Assembly (NCBI RefSeq): GCF_017875735.1 | Contig: NZ_JAGGMZ010000001.1 | Span: 992,001 to 1,056,000 of the forward strand | Source: Arthrobacter sp. CAN_C5 | GTDB taxonomy: Bacteria > Actinomycetota > Actinomycetes > Actinomycetales > Micrococcaceae | Length of the DNA stretch: 64,000 bases | Direction of reading: 5' to 3' | In this document: positions 25,327 through 34,463 of the stretch, in pieces | How the letters are laid out: each line of letters starts with the position of its first letter | Numbering within the stretch: position 1 is the first letter of the stretch | Made by a program: the position numbers and the translations under genes | The notes under the pieces: model-generated | Databases searched by the model: none | The model's input: only the letters and a program-made list of their open reading frames with translations | What the model was told of the DNA's origin: nothing

Positions 25327-26868
25327 ATGGTGACCTACATCGTCCGGCGCTTAGTTGCTGCCGTACTCATCCTGCTGGGCGCATCCTTCATCGTCTACAT
25401 GCTGACCGCAGCATCAGGCGATCCGTTGAGGGACTTGCGCGAGAGTAACGTCCCCAACCGGGACACGCTCATCCAGCTGCGGACAGACCTCCTGAGTCTG
25501 GACGTCCCCGCCCCTATCCGCTACTTCGAATGGCTGGGTGGCGCCGCAAGCTGCCTCATCCCCTTCGCCGCTACCTGCGACCTCGGCAGCAGCATCGCCG
25601 GCATCGAGGTGACCCAGCTCCTGGGCCGGGCAATGGGACAAACCATTCTCCTGGTGACCGGTGCCACCGTCCTCGCGATCCTCATCGGTATCTCGCTGGG
25701 AATCATCACCGCCCTCCGGCAGTACAGCGGGCTGGACTACGGCGTGACCTTCATGGCATTCCTCTTCTTCTCTCTCCCCATCTTCTGGGTGGCGGTTCTC
25801 CTCAAGGAATACGGAGCCATCAGCTTCAATACGTTCCTCGCCGATCCGAATATCTCTCTCACAGCCATCCTCATTACCAGCCTGGCGAGTGCGTTCATCT
25901 GGTATCTGGTGGCACGTGGAACATTGAAGAAGCGACTCATCGCAGCCGCCGCAGGGTTCGCCTTTGCGGCTGCCATCCTGTTCTTCCTTGACATCACGCA
26001 GTGGTTCAGTTCGCCAGGCTTCGGCCCAGTAGTGATCGCAATCGCCGGCGTTGGCATCGCCTACGGGATCACCCTGCTGACTGCCGGGCTCAAAAACCGT
26101 AAGGCCCTTTACTCCTCCCTGATCACCGTGGGAATCGGTCTCATCGCCTACTTTGCGGTCCAGCCACTCCTGGATCTGGCCACCCCGCTCATGATCGTCC
26201 TACTGGCCATCGTCACTGTCCTGGTCGGCGTTGCGGTCGGCTACTTCATGGGCGGCTACGACCGGCGTCAGAGCATGAATGCAGCCGGGCTGACAGCGTT
26301 CCTCATGGGGTTCACTATCCTGCTCGATCGCTTCATGCAGTCCTGGCCGCTGTACTCGGACAACAACCGCATCCGTGGCAGGCCAATCGCTACCCTCGGT
26401 TCGTCAACCCCGAATCTTGACGGCGACTTTTGGATCATGGGCATCGACACGTTCACCCACCTGCTGCTCCCAACCATCGCCCTCATGCTGATCTCCCTGG
26501 CTGGTTACAGCCGCTACTCCCGCGCGTCAATGCTGGAGATCATGAATCAGGACTACATCCGCACCGCCCGGGCCAAGGGCCTAGGGGAGCGCACAGTGGT
26601 CATGCGTCACGCCTTCCGCAACGCGCTCATTCCGCTGGCCACCCTCGTGGCGTTCGATATCGGCGGTCTGATTGGCGGCGCCATCATTACCGAGCAAGTC
26701 TTTGCCTTCAGTGGCATGGGCCAACTGTTCATCGGTGCCCTAGGACGCGTTGATCCAAATCCCATCATGGGAGTCTTCCTGATTACCGGCATTCTGGCCC
26801 TGGTCTTCAACCTGGTTGCTGACCTGGTCTACTCGGTACTTGACCCACGAGTGAGGGTAAAAGCATGA
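25327..26868 (+). CDS. Peptide ABC transporter permease, enlarged form
   Basis: This DppB/OppB-type inner-membrane permease has 513 aa against the usual 310-340. The N-terminal part (TYIVRRLVAAVLILLGASFIVYML) and C-terminal part with the EAA-like coupling loop (YIRTARAKGLGERTVVMRHAFRNALIP) are normal. In between, about residues 180-350, are several extra hydrophobic segments (LTAILITSLASAFIWYLVA, RLIAAAAGFAFAAAILFF, VVIAIAGVGIAYGITLLTAG). I chose the ATG at 25327 because the protein begins MVTYIVRR as in the family. It overlaps the next permease gene by 4 bases. Confidence 0.9.
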   Translation: MVTYIVRRLVAAVLILLGASFIVYMLTAASGDPLRDLRESNVPNRDTLIQLRTDLLSLDVPAPIRYFEWLGGAASCLIPFAATCDLGSSIAGIEVTQLLGRAMGQTILLVTGATVLAILIGISLGIITALRQYSGLDYGVTFMAFLFFSLPIFWVAVLLKEYGAISFNTFLADPNISLTAILITSLASAFIWYLVARGTLKKRLIAAAAGFAFAAAILFFLDITQWFSSPGFGPVVIAIAGVGIAYGITLLTAGLKNRKALYSSLITVGIGLIAYFAVQPLLDLATPLMIVLLAIVTVLVGVAVGYFMGGYDRRQSMNAAGLTAFLMGFTILLDRFMQSWPLYSDNNRIRGRPIATLGSSTPNLDGDFWIMGIDTFTHLLLPTIALMLISLAGYSRYSRASMLEIMNQDYIRTARAKGLGERTVVMRHAFRNALIPLATLVAFDIGGLIGGAIITEQVFAFSGMGQLFIGALGRVDPNPIMGVFLITGILALVFNLVADLVYSVLDPRVRVKA

Positions 26869-27914
26869 GCACGAGAGCAGAGAACAAGAGAAAGCCCACC
26901 CCGGCGAAGGACGACTCGATCGGTCTGAGCCAGGGTCAGATCGTCCGTAAACGGTTCTTTGGCAACTCCGCTGCCGTCGTCAGTATGGTTGTCTTCGTCT
27001 TCGTGGTGATCATGGCCTTCACCTCGATTGGGTACGCAGGTATCCCCGGCTGGTGGAAGTGGAACTACGTCCAGACGCTTCCTTTGGCGACGCCGAACGG
27101 GGCTCCCACCTGGGTCCTGCCGTTCGACTTCGGTGACCACCCCTTCGGTCAGGACCGCGTTGGTCGTGACCTGTTTGCGATGACCATGCGTGGGACCCAG
27201 CTGTCCCTGATCATCATGTTCATCATCGGCATCCTCGGAGGCATCCTCGGAGTAATCATTGGTGGTGTCTCCGGGTACTTCCGCGGTTGGGTCGAAGCAG
27301 TGCTGATGAGGTTCACCGACGTCATCATCGTGATCCCCCTGATCATCCTCGCTGCCGTACTGGGCAGCGTGGGCAACAACCTCACCGGGAACGGCACCTT
27401 CCTGCGGACCATTATGGGCGGCAGCGCCGGAGTGATTCTGCTGGGCGTCTTTGTGGGTCTCATCATCTGGACCGGACTCGCACGTTTGGTCCGCGGCGAA
27501 TTCCTCTCCCTGCGAGAGCGCGAGTTCGTTGATGCTGCCCGGATCGCCGGCGCATCCGACACCCGGATCATCTTCAAGCACATCCTGCCGAACGCCGTCG
27601 GCGTCATTATCGTCAACACCACCCTGGTGATGGCTTCGGCAATCCTGCTCGAATCCGCGCTGTCCTTCCTGGGGCTCGGTGTGAGGGCTCCGGACATTTC
27701 CCTGGGCAGCCTGATCAGCGATAACCAGCAGGCATTCAACACCCGCCCCTGGCTGTTCTGGTGGCCGGGGCTTTTCATCATCCTGATCTGTCTGTCGATC
27801 AACTTCATTGGTGACGGTCTCCGGGATGCGTTTGACCCGCGGCAGAAGAAGTTCAATGCCAAGAAGGCAGTGCACTCGGGCGACATCTCCGATCCCAGCC
27901 GTCCCGAGGCCTAA
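26865..27914 (+). CDS. Peptide ABC transporter permease (DppC type)
   Basis: This 349-aa DppC/OppC-type permease has an N-terminal TM after a charged leader, PFGQDRVGRDLFAMTMRGTQLSL, and the EAA loop REREFVDAARIAGASDTRIIFKHILPN. It pairs with the preceding permease to form the membrane channel of system 1 and overlaps it by ATGA. It is separated from the ATPase gene of the same system by a gene on the opposite strand. Confidence 0.94.
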   Translation: MSTRAENKRKPTPAKDDSIGLSQGQIVRKRFFGNSAAVVSMVVFVFVVIMAFTSIGYAGIPGWWKWNYVQTLPLATPNGAPTWVLPFDFGDHPFGQDRVGRDLFAMTMRGTQLSLIIMFIIGILGGILGVIIGGVSGYFRGWVEAVLMRFTDVIIVIPLIILAAVLGSVGNNLTGNGTFLRTIMGGSAGVILLGVFVGLIIWTGLARLVRGEFLSLREREFVDAARIAGASDTRIIFKHILPNAVGVIIVNTTLVMASAILLESALSFLGLGVRAPDISLGSLISDNQQAFNTRPWLFWWPGLFIILICLSINFIGDGLRDAFDPRQKKFNAKKAVHSGDISDPSRPEA

Positions 27915-27978
27915 GATGCCGAGGCGCAGGGTTCATCCGGTGGGTGTGGCAGCGGTGCAGTTGCGCCGCGGCCACCGG

Positions 27979-28614
27979 TTAGACCATGGAGAAGGCGATC
28001 ACATTGGCGGCGATCAGTGCAACAGCGCAACCGATAGCAATCCAGTGGAAGCGGGACGTCACAGTGGTCGTTTCAGTGGCGTCAGCGTCAATCAGGCCGC
28101 CGTCGACGAGCGTCGCCCAGTGGGTTCGCACCAGGAAGGCTGCCGCACCCGAGTCGGTGTTCTTCAGGTCTCCCGGCCGGATCGACTGGGCAGGACCGTA
28201 ACTGGATTCGGGGAGCCCCTGGACATGCTCGGGCTTCCCCCGGTGCGTGCCCCACACCCCGGGCGCCGGTGCTGCCCACGCGGTATGGCTGCCACGGACG
28301 GTGACCAGGGTGAGCGCGAACTTTGTGTCGACATGGATGAGCGCCGCCCACGGGACGGAGATGGACCGCACCGGGTTATTCAGCGTGACAGCATCGTCGG
28401 CAACAACCACCGAGGGATACCAGAACAGCAACCAGCCAAAGTAGGCCAGGGCGAGCAGGGGCCACGCGGACACCAGGCCCTCGACGCCATCGCTGAAGAC
28501 CGACAGCACAATGCCGATCCCCGCCAGCACCCAGGTCAGGGACGCAAACCACTTGCCGAACCGGGGTTTGAACACAACGGGGCTGGCGGCATCATTCGGG
28601 CGACTCATACCCAT
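27979..28614 (-). CDS. Membrane-anchored bacterial PH-domain protein
   Basis: This 211-aa protein has two N-terminal TM helices (WFASLTWVLAGIGIVLSVF and LVSAWPLLALAYFGWLLFWYP), a PH-like domain (SVVVADDAVTLNNPVRSISVPWAALIHVDTKFALTLVTV), an apparently disordered segment, and a C-terminal TM (FHWIAIGCAVALIAANVIAF). Homologues are common in actinobacteria, with unknown role. It is antisense to the peptide transporter genes and splits the permeases from the ATPase. An ATG two codons downstream (28608) is an equally good start. Confidence 0.8.
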   Translation of the reverse strand: MGMSRPNDAASPVVFKPRFGKWFASLTWVLAGIGIVLSVFSDGVEGLVSAWPLLALAYFGWLLFWYPSVVVADDAVTLNNPVRSISVPWAALIHVDTKFALTLVTVRGSHTAWAAPAPGVWGTHRGKPEHVQGLPESSYGPAQSIRPGDLKNTDSGAAAFLVRTHWATLVDGGLIDADATETTTVTSRFHWIAIGCAVALIAANVIAFSMV

Positions 28615-28688
28615 ATAGTTTCAGGATTCCGGGCCAGGCCACTAATCACCAGAATGTGGCAGGCCACGGGCGGAAGGAAAGCAGAATC

Positions 28689-30512
28689 ATGACCGACGGC
28701 GTCATCATCAACTCGGACCCAGGGCAGACACCACGAAGCGACGTGCCAGTGCTGGAGGTCAGGGGCCTCAGCGTTGACTATGGGGTGGACAAGGTCTGGG
28801 TGCCTGCCGCCATCGACCTCAACTACGAGGTCAGGGCCGGTGAGGTACTCGCAATCGTCGGTGAGTCCGGTTCCGGCAAAAGCGCCAGCTCGATGTCGCT
28901 GCTGGGGCTGTTGCCCGAAAACAGCCGCACCTCCGGCAGCGTCAAGCTTAATGGCAAGGAAATCCTGGGCCTGACGGGGAGCAAGCTTCGGCAGATCCGC
29001 GGCCGCGACGTCGCCGTGATCTTCCAGGAGCCGATGACGGCGATGAACCCGGTCTACACGATCGGCTTCCAGATCGTTGAGACGATCCGGCTGCACAACG
29101 AGATTTCACCTGAAGAGGCGAAAGAGCGCGCCCTGAAGTTGCTGGAGATGGTCGAACTGCCGGATCCGGACAAGGCCTTCAAATCCTATCCGCACCAGTT
29201 GTCGGGTGGGCAACGGCAGCGCGCCATGATCGCCCAGTCGCTCTCCTGCGACCCGAAACTGCTGATCGCTGACGAGCCAACCACCGCCCTCGATGTGACG
29301 GTCCAGGCAGAAATCCTCGATCTGATGCGCAACCTTCGCAGCAAGCTCAACAGTGCCATCGTGCTGATCACCCATGACATGGGGGTCGTCGCCGACCTCT
29401 CCGATCACATTGTGGTCATGAGCAAGGGCAGGATCGTCGAGGCTGGCACCGCCGAACAGATCTTCCACAACCCGCAGCACGAGTACACGCGTAAGCTGCT
29501 CGCAGCCGTGCCCCACCTCGGGCAGGGCGGCGAAGGCACCGATGAGGTGGACATCACCGCGGCGCTGGCCGCCGCCACGTCCACCGAGCTGCGCGGGGTG
29601 GACCACGACGAACTGATGCGCCGCGAACGCGAGAACCAGGCCCGCCTGGAGGAGAAGGAACGGGCGGCCGATACCTCGCGGGGTGAGGCAGTCCTCAAGC
29701 TGACGGACGTGGCGATCGAATATCCCAAACAGGGCCGGGTGCCAGCCTTCCGCGCAGTGGAAGGAGCGAACCTGGCAATTTATCCGGGGGAGATCCTCGG
29801 CCTGGTGGGGGAGTCGGGGTCAGGAAAAACCACGATCGGCCGTGCAGCGGTTGGTCTTCTGCCCGTCGCCGCAGGCTCCCTGACCGTCACAGGCAAGGAA
29901 ATTTCCAACGCCACCCGCAAGGAACTCTTCGAGCTGCGACGCAATGTAGGAATGGTTTTCCAGGATCCCTCCTCATCACTGAACCCTCGCCTTCCTCTGG
30001 GTGAAAGCATCGGCGAGCCCATGTTTCTCGCCAAGGTAGCCAAGGGGGCGGACCTGCAGAAGCGGATCGAAACCCTTCTGGATCAGGTGGAACTGCCGCG
30101 CGCCTACCGCAACCGGTACCCCCATGAGCTGTCCGGCGGCCAGAAACAGCGGGTAGGTATTGCCCGGGCGCTGTCCCTGAAGCCCAAGCTGCTGGTCGCC
30201 GATGAGCCGACGTCGGCGCTCGACGTTTCGGTGCAGGCCACCGTGCTGGAGTTGCTGAAGAACCTGCAGCAGGAGTTGGGCTTCGCCTGTCTCTTCGTCA
30301 CCCACGATCTCGCCGTCGTCGACCTCATGTCCGACCGCATCTGCGTGATGCGGCGCGGCAAGATTGTGGAGCAGGGCACCCGGGACCAGATTCTCCGGCG
30401 ACCACAGGACCCGTACACCCAGCGCCTGCTGGCAGCGGTGCCGTTGCCCAACCCGGAGAAGCAGCGCGAACGCCGCGAACTGCGGGCGAAACTCCTGGCG
30501 TCAGCCGAGTAG
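28689..30512 (+). CDS. Peptide ABC transporter ATPase, fused DppD-DppF (system 1)
   Basis: This 607-aa protein contains two complete ABC ATPase domains. The first has Walker A GESGSGKSA (58-66), signature LSGGQRQR and Walker B LLIADEPTTALD. The second has GESGSGKTT (about 375-383), LSGGQKQR and [12 protein letters not shown]. Each ends with the oligopeptide-type extension (HEYTRKLLAAVPHL, DPYTQRLLAAVPLP). I chose the ATG at 28689 because GGAAGGAAAG lies upstream. It powers the import system encoded by the upstream binding-protein and permease genes. Confidence 0.95.
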   Translation: MTDGVIINSDPGQTPRSDVPVLEVRGLSVDYGVDKVWVPAAIDLNYEVRAGEVLAIVGESGSGKSASSMSLLGLLPENSRTSGSVKLNGKEILGLTGSKLRQIRGRDVAVIFQEPMTAMNPVYTIGFQIVETIRLHNEISPEEAKERALKLLEMVELPDPDKAFKSYPHQLSGGQRQRAMIAQSLSCDPKLLIADEPTTALDVTVQAEILDLMRNLRSKLNSAIVLITHDMGVVADLSDHIVVMSKGRIVEAGTAEQIFHNPQHEYTRKLLAAVPHLGQGGEGTDEVDITAALAAATSTELRGVDHDELMRRERENQARLEEKERAADTSRGEAVLKLTDVAIEYPKQGRVPAFRAVEGANLAIYPGEILGLVGESGSGKTTIGRAAVGLLPVAAGSLTVTGKEISNATRKELFELRRNVGMVFQDPSSSLNPRLPLGESIGEPMFLAKVAKGADLQKRIETLLDQVELPRAYRNRYPHELSGGQKQRVGIARALSLKPKLLVADEPTSALDVSVQATVLELLKNLQQELGFACLFVTHDLAVVDLMSDRICVMRRGKIVEQGTRDQILRRPQDPYTQRLLAAVPLPNPEKQRERRELRAKLLASAE

Positions 30513-30529
30513 TTCCGCACGAAACCGCC

Positions 30530-30577
30530 ACGAACGACGGCGTCCTGTCCCTGCCGGGATGGGCCGCCGTCGTTCGT
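30530..30577 (+). terminator. Terminator after transporter system 1
   Basis: A 13-bp perfect stem (30530-30542 with 30565-30577) encloses a 22-nt loop. Its right arm is almost identical over 17 bases to the one after system 2 at about 38.1 kb. No T tract is present. Confidence 0.65.
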
Positions 30578-30704
30578 AGGTTAAGGGGGGACCTTATGCA
30601 TAGAGTCCCATACTTCTGTAGGGTGGGGTAGGCCTTACTGCCTGTGCAGCAGCGTGTCAATAGTCATTCTCACCTTAAATCGAAACGTACGAGGAGTAAC
30701 TCGA

Positions 30705-32486
30705 ATGTCCCTCAGGTCCGGAAATCCGGCAACCGATAGTCCACCCGGCGAGCCAGACGGCCACCCCACGGAAAGAAAACCGCAGCCAGCCTCACGGCTG
30801 TCCAAAGCGGTGTTCATTCCGGCCGCCGCCCTCATCGTGGTGTTCGTGGGCTTCGCCCTCATCTTCCCCTCCACGGCCGCAGAGGTGTTTGGCGCCATCC
30901 AGACGAACGTCATCAGCGGGTTCGGCTGGTACTACGTGGCAATCGTCGCCATGTTCGTTGCGTTCTCCCTCTGGGTCGGCCTGAGCCGCTTCGGGGATAT
31001 CCGGCTCGGTAAGGACGAGGATCGTCCCGAGTTCTCACTGATGTCCTGGTTTGCGCTGCTTTTCGCCGCTGGCATGGGCATCGGCCTGGTGTTCTGGGGT
31101 GTCGCCGAGCCGCTGAACCACTTCGCCGCTCCGCCTCCCGGCACTGAAGGCACTGGCATCGAGCTGGCCCAGCAGGCCCTCACCCAGACCTTCCTCCACT
31201 GGGGACTGCACGCCTGGAGCATCTACGTGGTGGTGGGCCTCGCCATTGCCTACGCCGTACACCGCCGCGGCCGCCCGATCTCCATCCGCTGGACCCTTGA
31301 GCCGCTGCTGGGCGACAAGGTCAAGGGCAAATGGGGCGACGCGATCGACGTCGTCGCCCTCGTCGGTACGCTCTTCGGTGTCGCCACCTCCCTCGGATTG
31401 GGAGTACTCCAGATGTCCGCCGGTCTAGATACCGCCAACATTGTCGAGGCAACCAAGTTCACCCAGGTGGGCCTGATCCTTTGCATCACGGCGCTGACCC
31501 TGGTCTCGGTGATTTCCGGCGTCGGCAAGGGCATGAAGTGGCTCTCCAACACCAACCTGGTGCTGGCCGGCGTCCTCTTGCTGTTCGTCCTCTTCACTGG
31601 TCCCACCCTGTTCCTGCTGCGCGAATTCGTTCAGTCGATCGGTAACTACCTGCAGAACGTCATCGGACTGACCTTCGACACCCTAGCGTTCGCCGGGGCC
31701 GACGGCGAAGCCTGGCAGTCCGCCTGGACCACCTTCTACTGGGGTTGGTGGATTTCCTGGGCCCCGTTCGTAGGTATCTTCATTGCCCGCATCTCCAAGG
31801 GCCGCACCGTGCGCGAGTTCGTTGCCGGCGTGCTACTGGTACCCACCATGCTCACCTTCCTGTGGTTCTCGGTGCTCGGCGGATCAGCCCTCTACCGCGA
31901 ACTGTTCGGTCAGGGCGGCCTCGTGGGCGAAGACGGAGCGGTGGACACCAACAACGCCCTGTTCGGGCTGCTCACCGAGCTTCCCGGTGGGCCGATCCTG
32001 TTGATCGGCGCGATCATCCTGATCGCCATCTTCTTCATCACCTCCGCGGACTCCGGCGCGCTGGTGATGAGCATGATCTCCACGGGCGGACACCCGGATC
32101 CGAAGAACTGGATCCGTGCGTTCTGGGCCGTTGCTGCAGCATCAGTGGCGATCGCGCTCCTGCTCGTGGGGGACGACGGGCTGGCCTCGATCCAGACCGC
32201 CGCGATCCTCACGGCCCTGCCGTTCAGCGTGGTGATGATCTTCATGTGCATTGCGACAGCGAAGGCCTTCCACGACGAGCACCAGCAGTTCCTGCGTGCC
32301 CAGCGACGCCAGGCCCGCAACGCCCTCGCCGATCAGGTCACGGACCAGGTCAACGAGCACATGTCCGATCGGATGGATCAGCAGATCCAGGACCAGCTTG
32401 CGGATTACCATCTCGAGGAAGCCTCAGGTTCGGCGGGCACCAACTCCACCCGGCGCTGGAAGCTCTCCCGCTCGAAGAGGTCCTAG
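30705..32486 (+). CDS. BCCT-family osmolyte transporter
   Basis: This betaine/choline/carnitine transporter of 593 aa has about 12 TM helices. The family motif GMGIGLVFWGVAEP, the aromatic ligand-box region WAPFVGIFIARISKGRTVREF and the ITSADSGALVMSM sequence of TM10 are all present. The C-terminus is long, charged and coiled-coil-like (DQVTDQVNEHMSDRMDQQIQDQ), as in osmosensing members such as BetP. I chose the ATG at 30705 because GAGGAG lies 8 bases upstream. It has its own terminator and stands between the two peptide transporters. Confidence 0.95.
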   Translation: MSLRSGNPATDSPPGEPDGHPTERKPQPASRLSKAVFIPAAALIVVFVGFALIFPSTAAEVFGAIQTNVISGFGWYYVAIVAMFVAFSLWVGLSRFGDIRLGKDEDRPEFSLMSWFALLFAAGMGIGLVFWGVAEPLNHFAAPPPGTEGTGIELAQQALTQTFLHWGLHAWSIYVVVGLAIAYAVHRRGRPISIRWTLEPLLGDKVKGKWGDAIDVVALVGTLFGVATSLGLGVLQMSAGLDTANIVEATKFTQVGLILCITALTLVSVISGVGKGMKWLSNTNLVLAGVLLLFVLFTGPTLFLLREFVQSIGNYLQNVIGLTFDTLAFAGADGEAWQSAWTTFYWGWWISWAPFVGIFIARISKGRTVREFVAGVLLVPTMLTFLWFSVLGGSALYRELFGQGGLVGEDGAVDTNNALFGLLTELPGGPILLIGAIILIAIFFITSADSGALVMSMISTGGHPDPKNWIRAFWAVAAASVAIALLLVGDDGLASIQTAAILTALPFSVVMIFMCIATAKAFHDEHQQFLRAQRRQARNALADQVTDQVNEHMSDRMDQQIQDQLADYHLEEASGSAGTNSTRRWKLSRSKRS

Positions 32487-32533
32487 ACTTCTCCGAACAC
32501 GTCCTGCGGCCTGAGGTAGCGCAGGAAGCAACG

Positions 32534-32564
32534 GCGGTCCGTCCCTCTGGGACGGGCCGCTTTT
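32534..32564 (+). terminator. Terminator after the BCCT gene
   Basis: The stem is 32534-32545 with 32549-32560 (12 bp, one G-T), with a short loop and TTTT directly after, the classic intrinsic form. Confidence 0.85.
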
Positions 32565-32700
32565 GTGTGCCCCCGGACGTTCGGTTTCGTCAGGCAACTT
32601 TAGAGGCCTAAGCTTGTCCACTGTGAGCCAGGACATGTACAACAGCGTCCTGTCTCAAATCCGGGCGGAAACATCGATCCGGTCTATCAAATTACACAAG

Positions 32701-32750
32701 GAGGCGGAATGCGTTTAGCGCGTATTCCAAGGTTGTCGGCGTTGCATTGA
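32701..32750 (+). other. Ribosome site and start codon out of frame with their gene
   Basis: GGAGGCGGA and ATG (32709-32711) match the start of the system 1 binding-protein gene almost base for base, but the frame closes at TGA 32748-32750. One base missing near 32724-32728 (ATTCC where the paralogue has ACTTCC) accounts for this. Restoring it would read MRLAR-x-SKVVGVALTAT into the open frame. Confidence 0.75.
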
Positions 32751-34336
32751 CTGCGACGCTGGCACTAAGTGCGTGTGGCGGCAGTGGCGAGGACGCTGCG
32801 TCGAACACCGAGCGGCCCATCGTGGTTGACGGCGTTGAACCACAGAACCCACTGATCCCCACCAGCACCAATGAGGTAGGCGGCGGAGCAGTGGTCGACC
32901 TGATCTTCTCCGGTCTGGTCAGCTACGACGCTGATGGCGTATCCCAGAACGAGATGGCGGAGTCCATCGAGACCGAGGACGCCCAGAACTACACGATCAC
33001 GCTGGCCGAGGGCAAAACCTTCACCAACGGGGAGCCAGTCACGGCCCAGTCCTTCGTCGACGCCTGGAACTATGGCGCGGCGGCGAAGAACGCCCAGTTG
33101 TCCAGCTACTTCTTCGAGAGCATCGAAGGCTACGACGAGGTCAGCGCCGAAGGCTCCGACCTCGAGGAAATGTCAGGCCTCACCGTTGTAGACGAGCGCA
33201 CCTTCACGGTCGCCCTGAGCCAGCCCGAGTCGGACTGGCCGCTCCGTCTTGGCTACAGCGCGTTCTCCCCACTGCCCGAGGTTGCCTTCGAGGATTTCGA
33301 AGCCTTCGGCGAGAACCCGATCGGCAACGGACCCTACAAGTTCGCAGCCGAGGGTGCCTGGGAGCACAACCAGCAGATCGCCCTCGTCCCGAACGAGGAC
33401 TACGACGGCCCCCAGGCCGCGCAGAACGCTGGCGTTACCTTCAAGATGTACCAGAACGGCAGCACCGCCTACCAGGACCTCATCTCGGACAACCTTGATG
33501 TTCTTAAGACGGTCCCTACGTCCGACGTGCAGAACTTCAAGAATGACCTTGACGACCGCTGGCTGGAATCCCCCTATGCGGGCAACCAGACCATCTCCAT
33601 CCCTTACTACCTGGAAAACTGGGACGGCGAGGACGGCAAGCTTCGCCGCCAGGCAATCTCCATGGCGATTGACCGGGAAGAGATCACCACGGTGATCTTC
33701 AACAACGGCCGCACCCCAGCCACGGAATTCACGGCCCCCGTGCTCGAAGGCTACAACGACAGCCTGCCCGGCAGCGAGAACCTTGAGTTCAACCCGGAGC
33801 GCGCGGTCGAGCTGTGGGAAGAGGCAGAAGCTATCGAGCCCTACGACGACTCCGAGCCACTGACCATCGCCTACAACGCCGACGCCGGCGACCACCGCAC
33901 CTGGGTGGAGGCAGTCGTGAACGGGCTGAAGAACAACCTGGACCTCGAGGTCAGCGGTCTGCCGTTCTCCACGTTCGCCGAGTTGCGCACCAACGCCACC
34001 GACAAGACGCTGACCGGTGCCATCCGCACCGGCTGGCAGGCAGACTACCCGTCCCTGTACAACTTCCTTGGACCCATCCACGCCACCGGCGCCGGATCCA
34101 ACGACTCCGTGTACGAGAACCCCGAGTTCGACCAGGCCCTTTCCGATGGCCTCGCGGCGGACTCCGTCGAGGCGGGAGCCGAGGCCATGAACAAGGCGCA
34201 GGAGACGCTCCTTGAGGACCTCCCCTCCATCCCGCTGTGGTACCAGGTTGCCCAGGGCGGCTGGAGCCAGAACGTCGACAACGTCGAGTTCGGCTGGAAT
34301 GGCGTTCCCCTGTACAACGCCATCACCACCAAGTAA
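32747..34336 (+). CDS. Peptide ABC transporter substrate-binding lipoprotein (system 2), 5' frameshift
   Basis: This family 5 binding protein has about 529 aa in the open frame. It keeps the lipobox LSAC and the family motifs ITLAEGKTFTNGEPVTAQSFVDAW, IGNGPYKF and LRRQAISMAIDREEI. The open frame can start only at a TTG (32747) inside the signal peptide, with no ribosome site and no basic N-region. The true start appears to be the ATG at 32709, from which one base is missing. Either the gene is damaged or the sequence has an error. It belongs to the second Opp/Dpp-type system, followed by two permeases and a fused ATPase. Confidence 0.85.
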   Translation: MTATLALSACGGSGEDAASNTERPIVVDGVEPQNPLIPTSTNEVGGGAVVDLIFSGLVSYDADGVSQNEMAESIETEDAQNYTITLAEGKTFTNGEPVTAQSFVDAWNYGAAAKNAQLSSYFFESIEGYDEVSAEGSDLEEMSGLTVVDERTFTVALSQPESDWPLRLGYSAFSPLPEVAFEDFEAFGENPIGNGPYKFAAEGAWEHNQQIALVPNEDYDGPQAAQNAGVTFKMYQNGSTAYQDLISDNLDVLKTVPTSDVQNFKNDLDDRWLESPYAGNQTISIPYYLENWDGEDGKLRRQAISMAIDREEITTVIFNNGRTPATEFTAPVLEGYNDSLPGSENLEFNPERAVELWEEAEAIEPYDDSEPLTIAYNADAGDHRTWVEAVVNGLKNNLDLEVSGLPFSTFAELRTNATDKTLTGAIRTGWQADYPSLYNFLGPIHATGAGSNDSVYENPEFDQALSDGLAADSVEAGAEAMNKAQETLLEDLPSIPLWYQVAQGGWSQNVDNVEFGWNGVPLYNAITTK

Positions 34337-34344
34337 CACCGAAC

Positions 34345-34382
34345 AACTGATGGGGTCCTCTCCGGAGGGCCCCATCAGTTTG
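34345..34382 (+). terminator. Strong terminator after binding-protein gene 2
   Basis: AACTGATGGGG (34345-34355) pairs with CCCCATCAGTT (34370-34380); inner bases extend the stem and Ts follow. It holds the same place as the hairpin after binding-protein gene 1. Confidence 0.85.
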
Positions 34383-34463
34383 CTCCAAATCCAAAGGTCC
34401 ACAACAGATGAATAAGCTTCAACAGCGTTCCTTGGGGACGCTTTACGCCGGGGGTGTTGCCTG

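Noticed and set aside
26829..27875. 348-codon open frame antisense to the DppC-type permease gene
   Set aside because: The acidic, low-complexity translation lacks motifs, and the plus-strand frame encodes a full permease.
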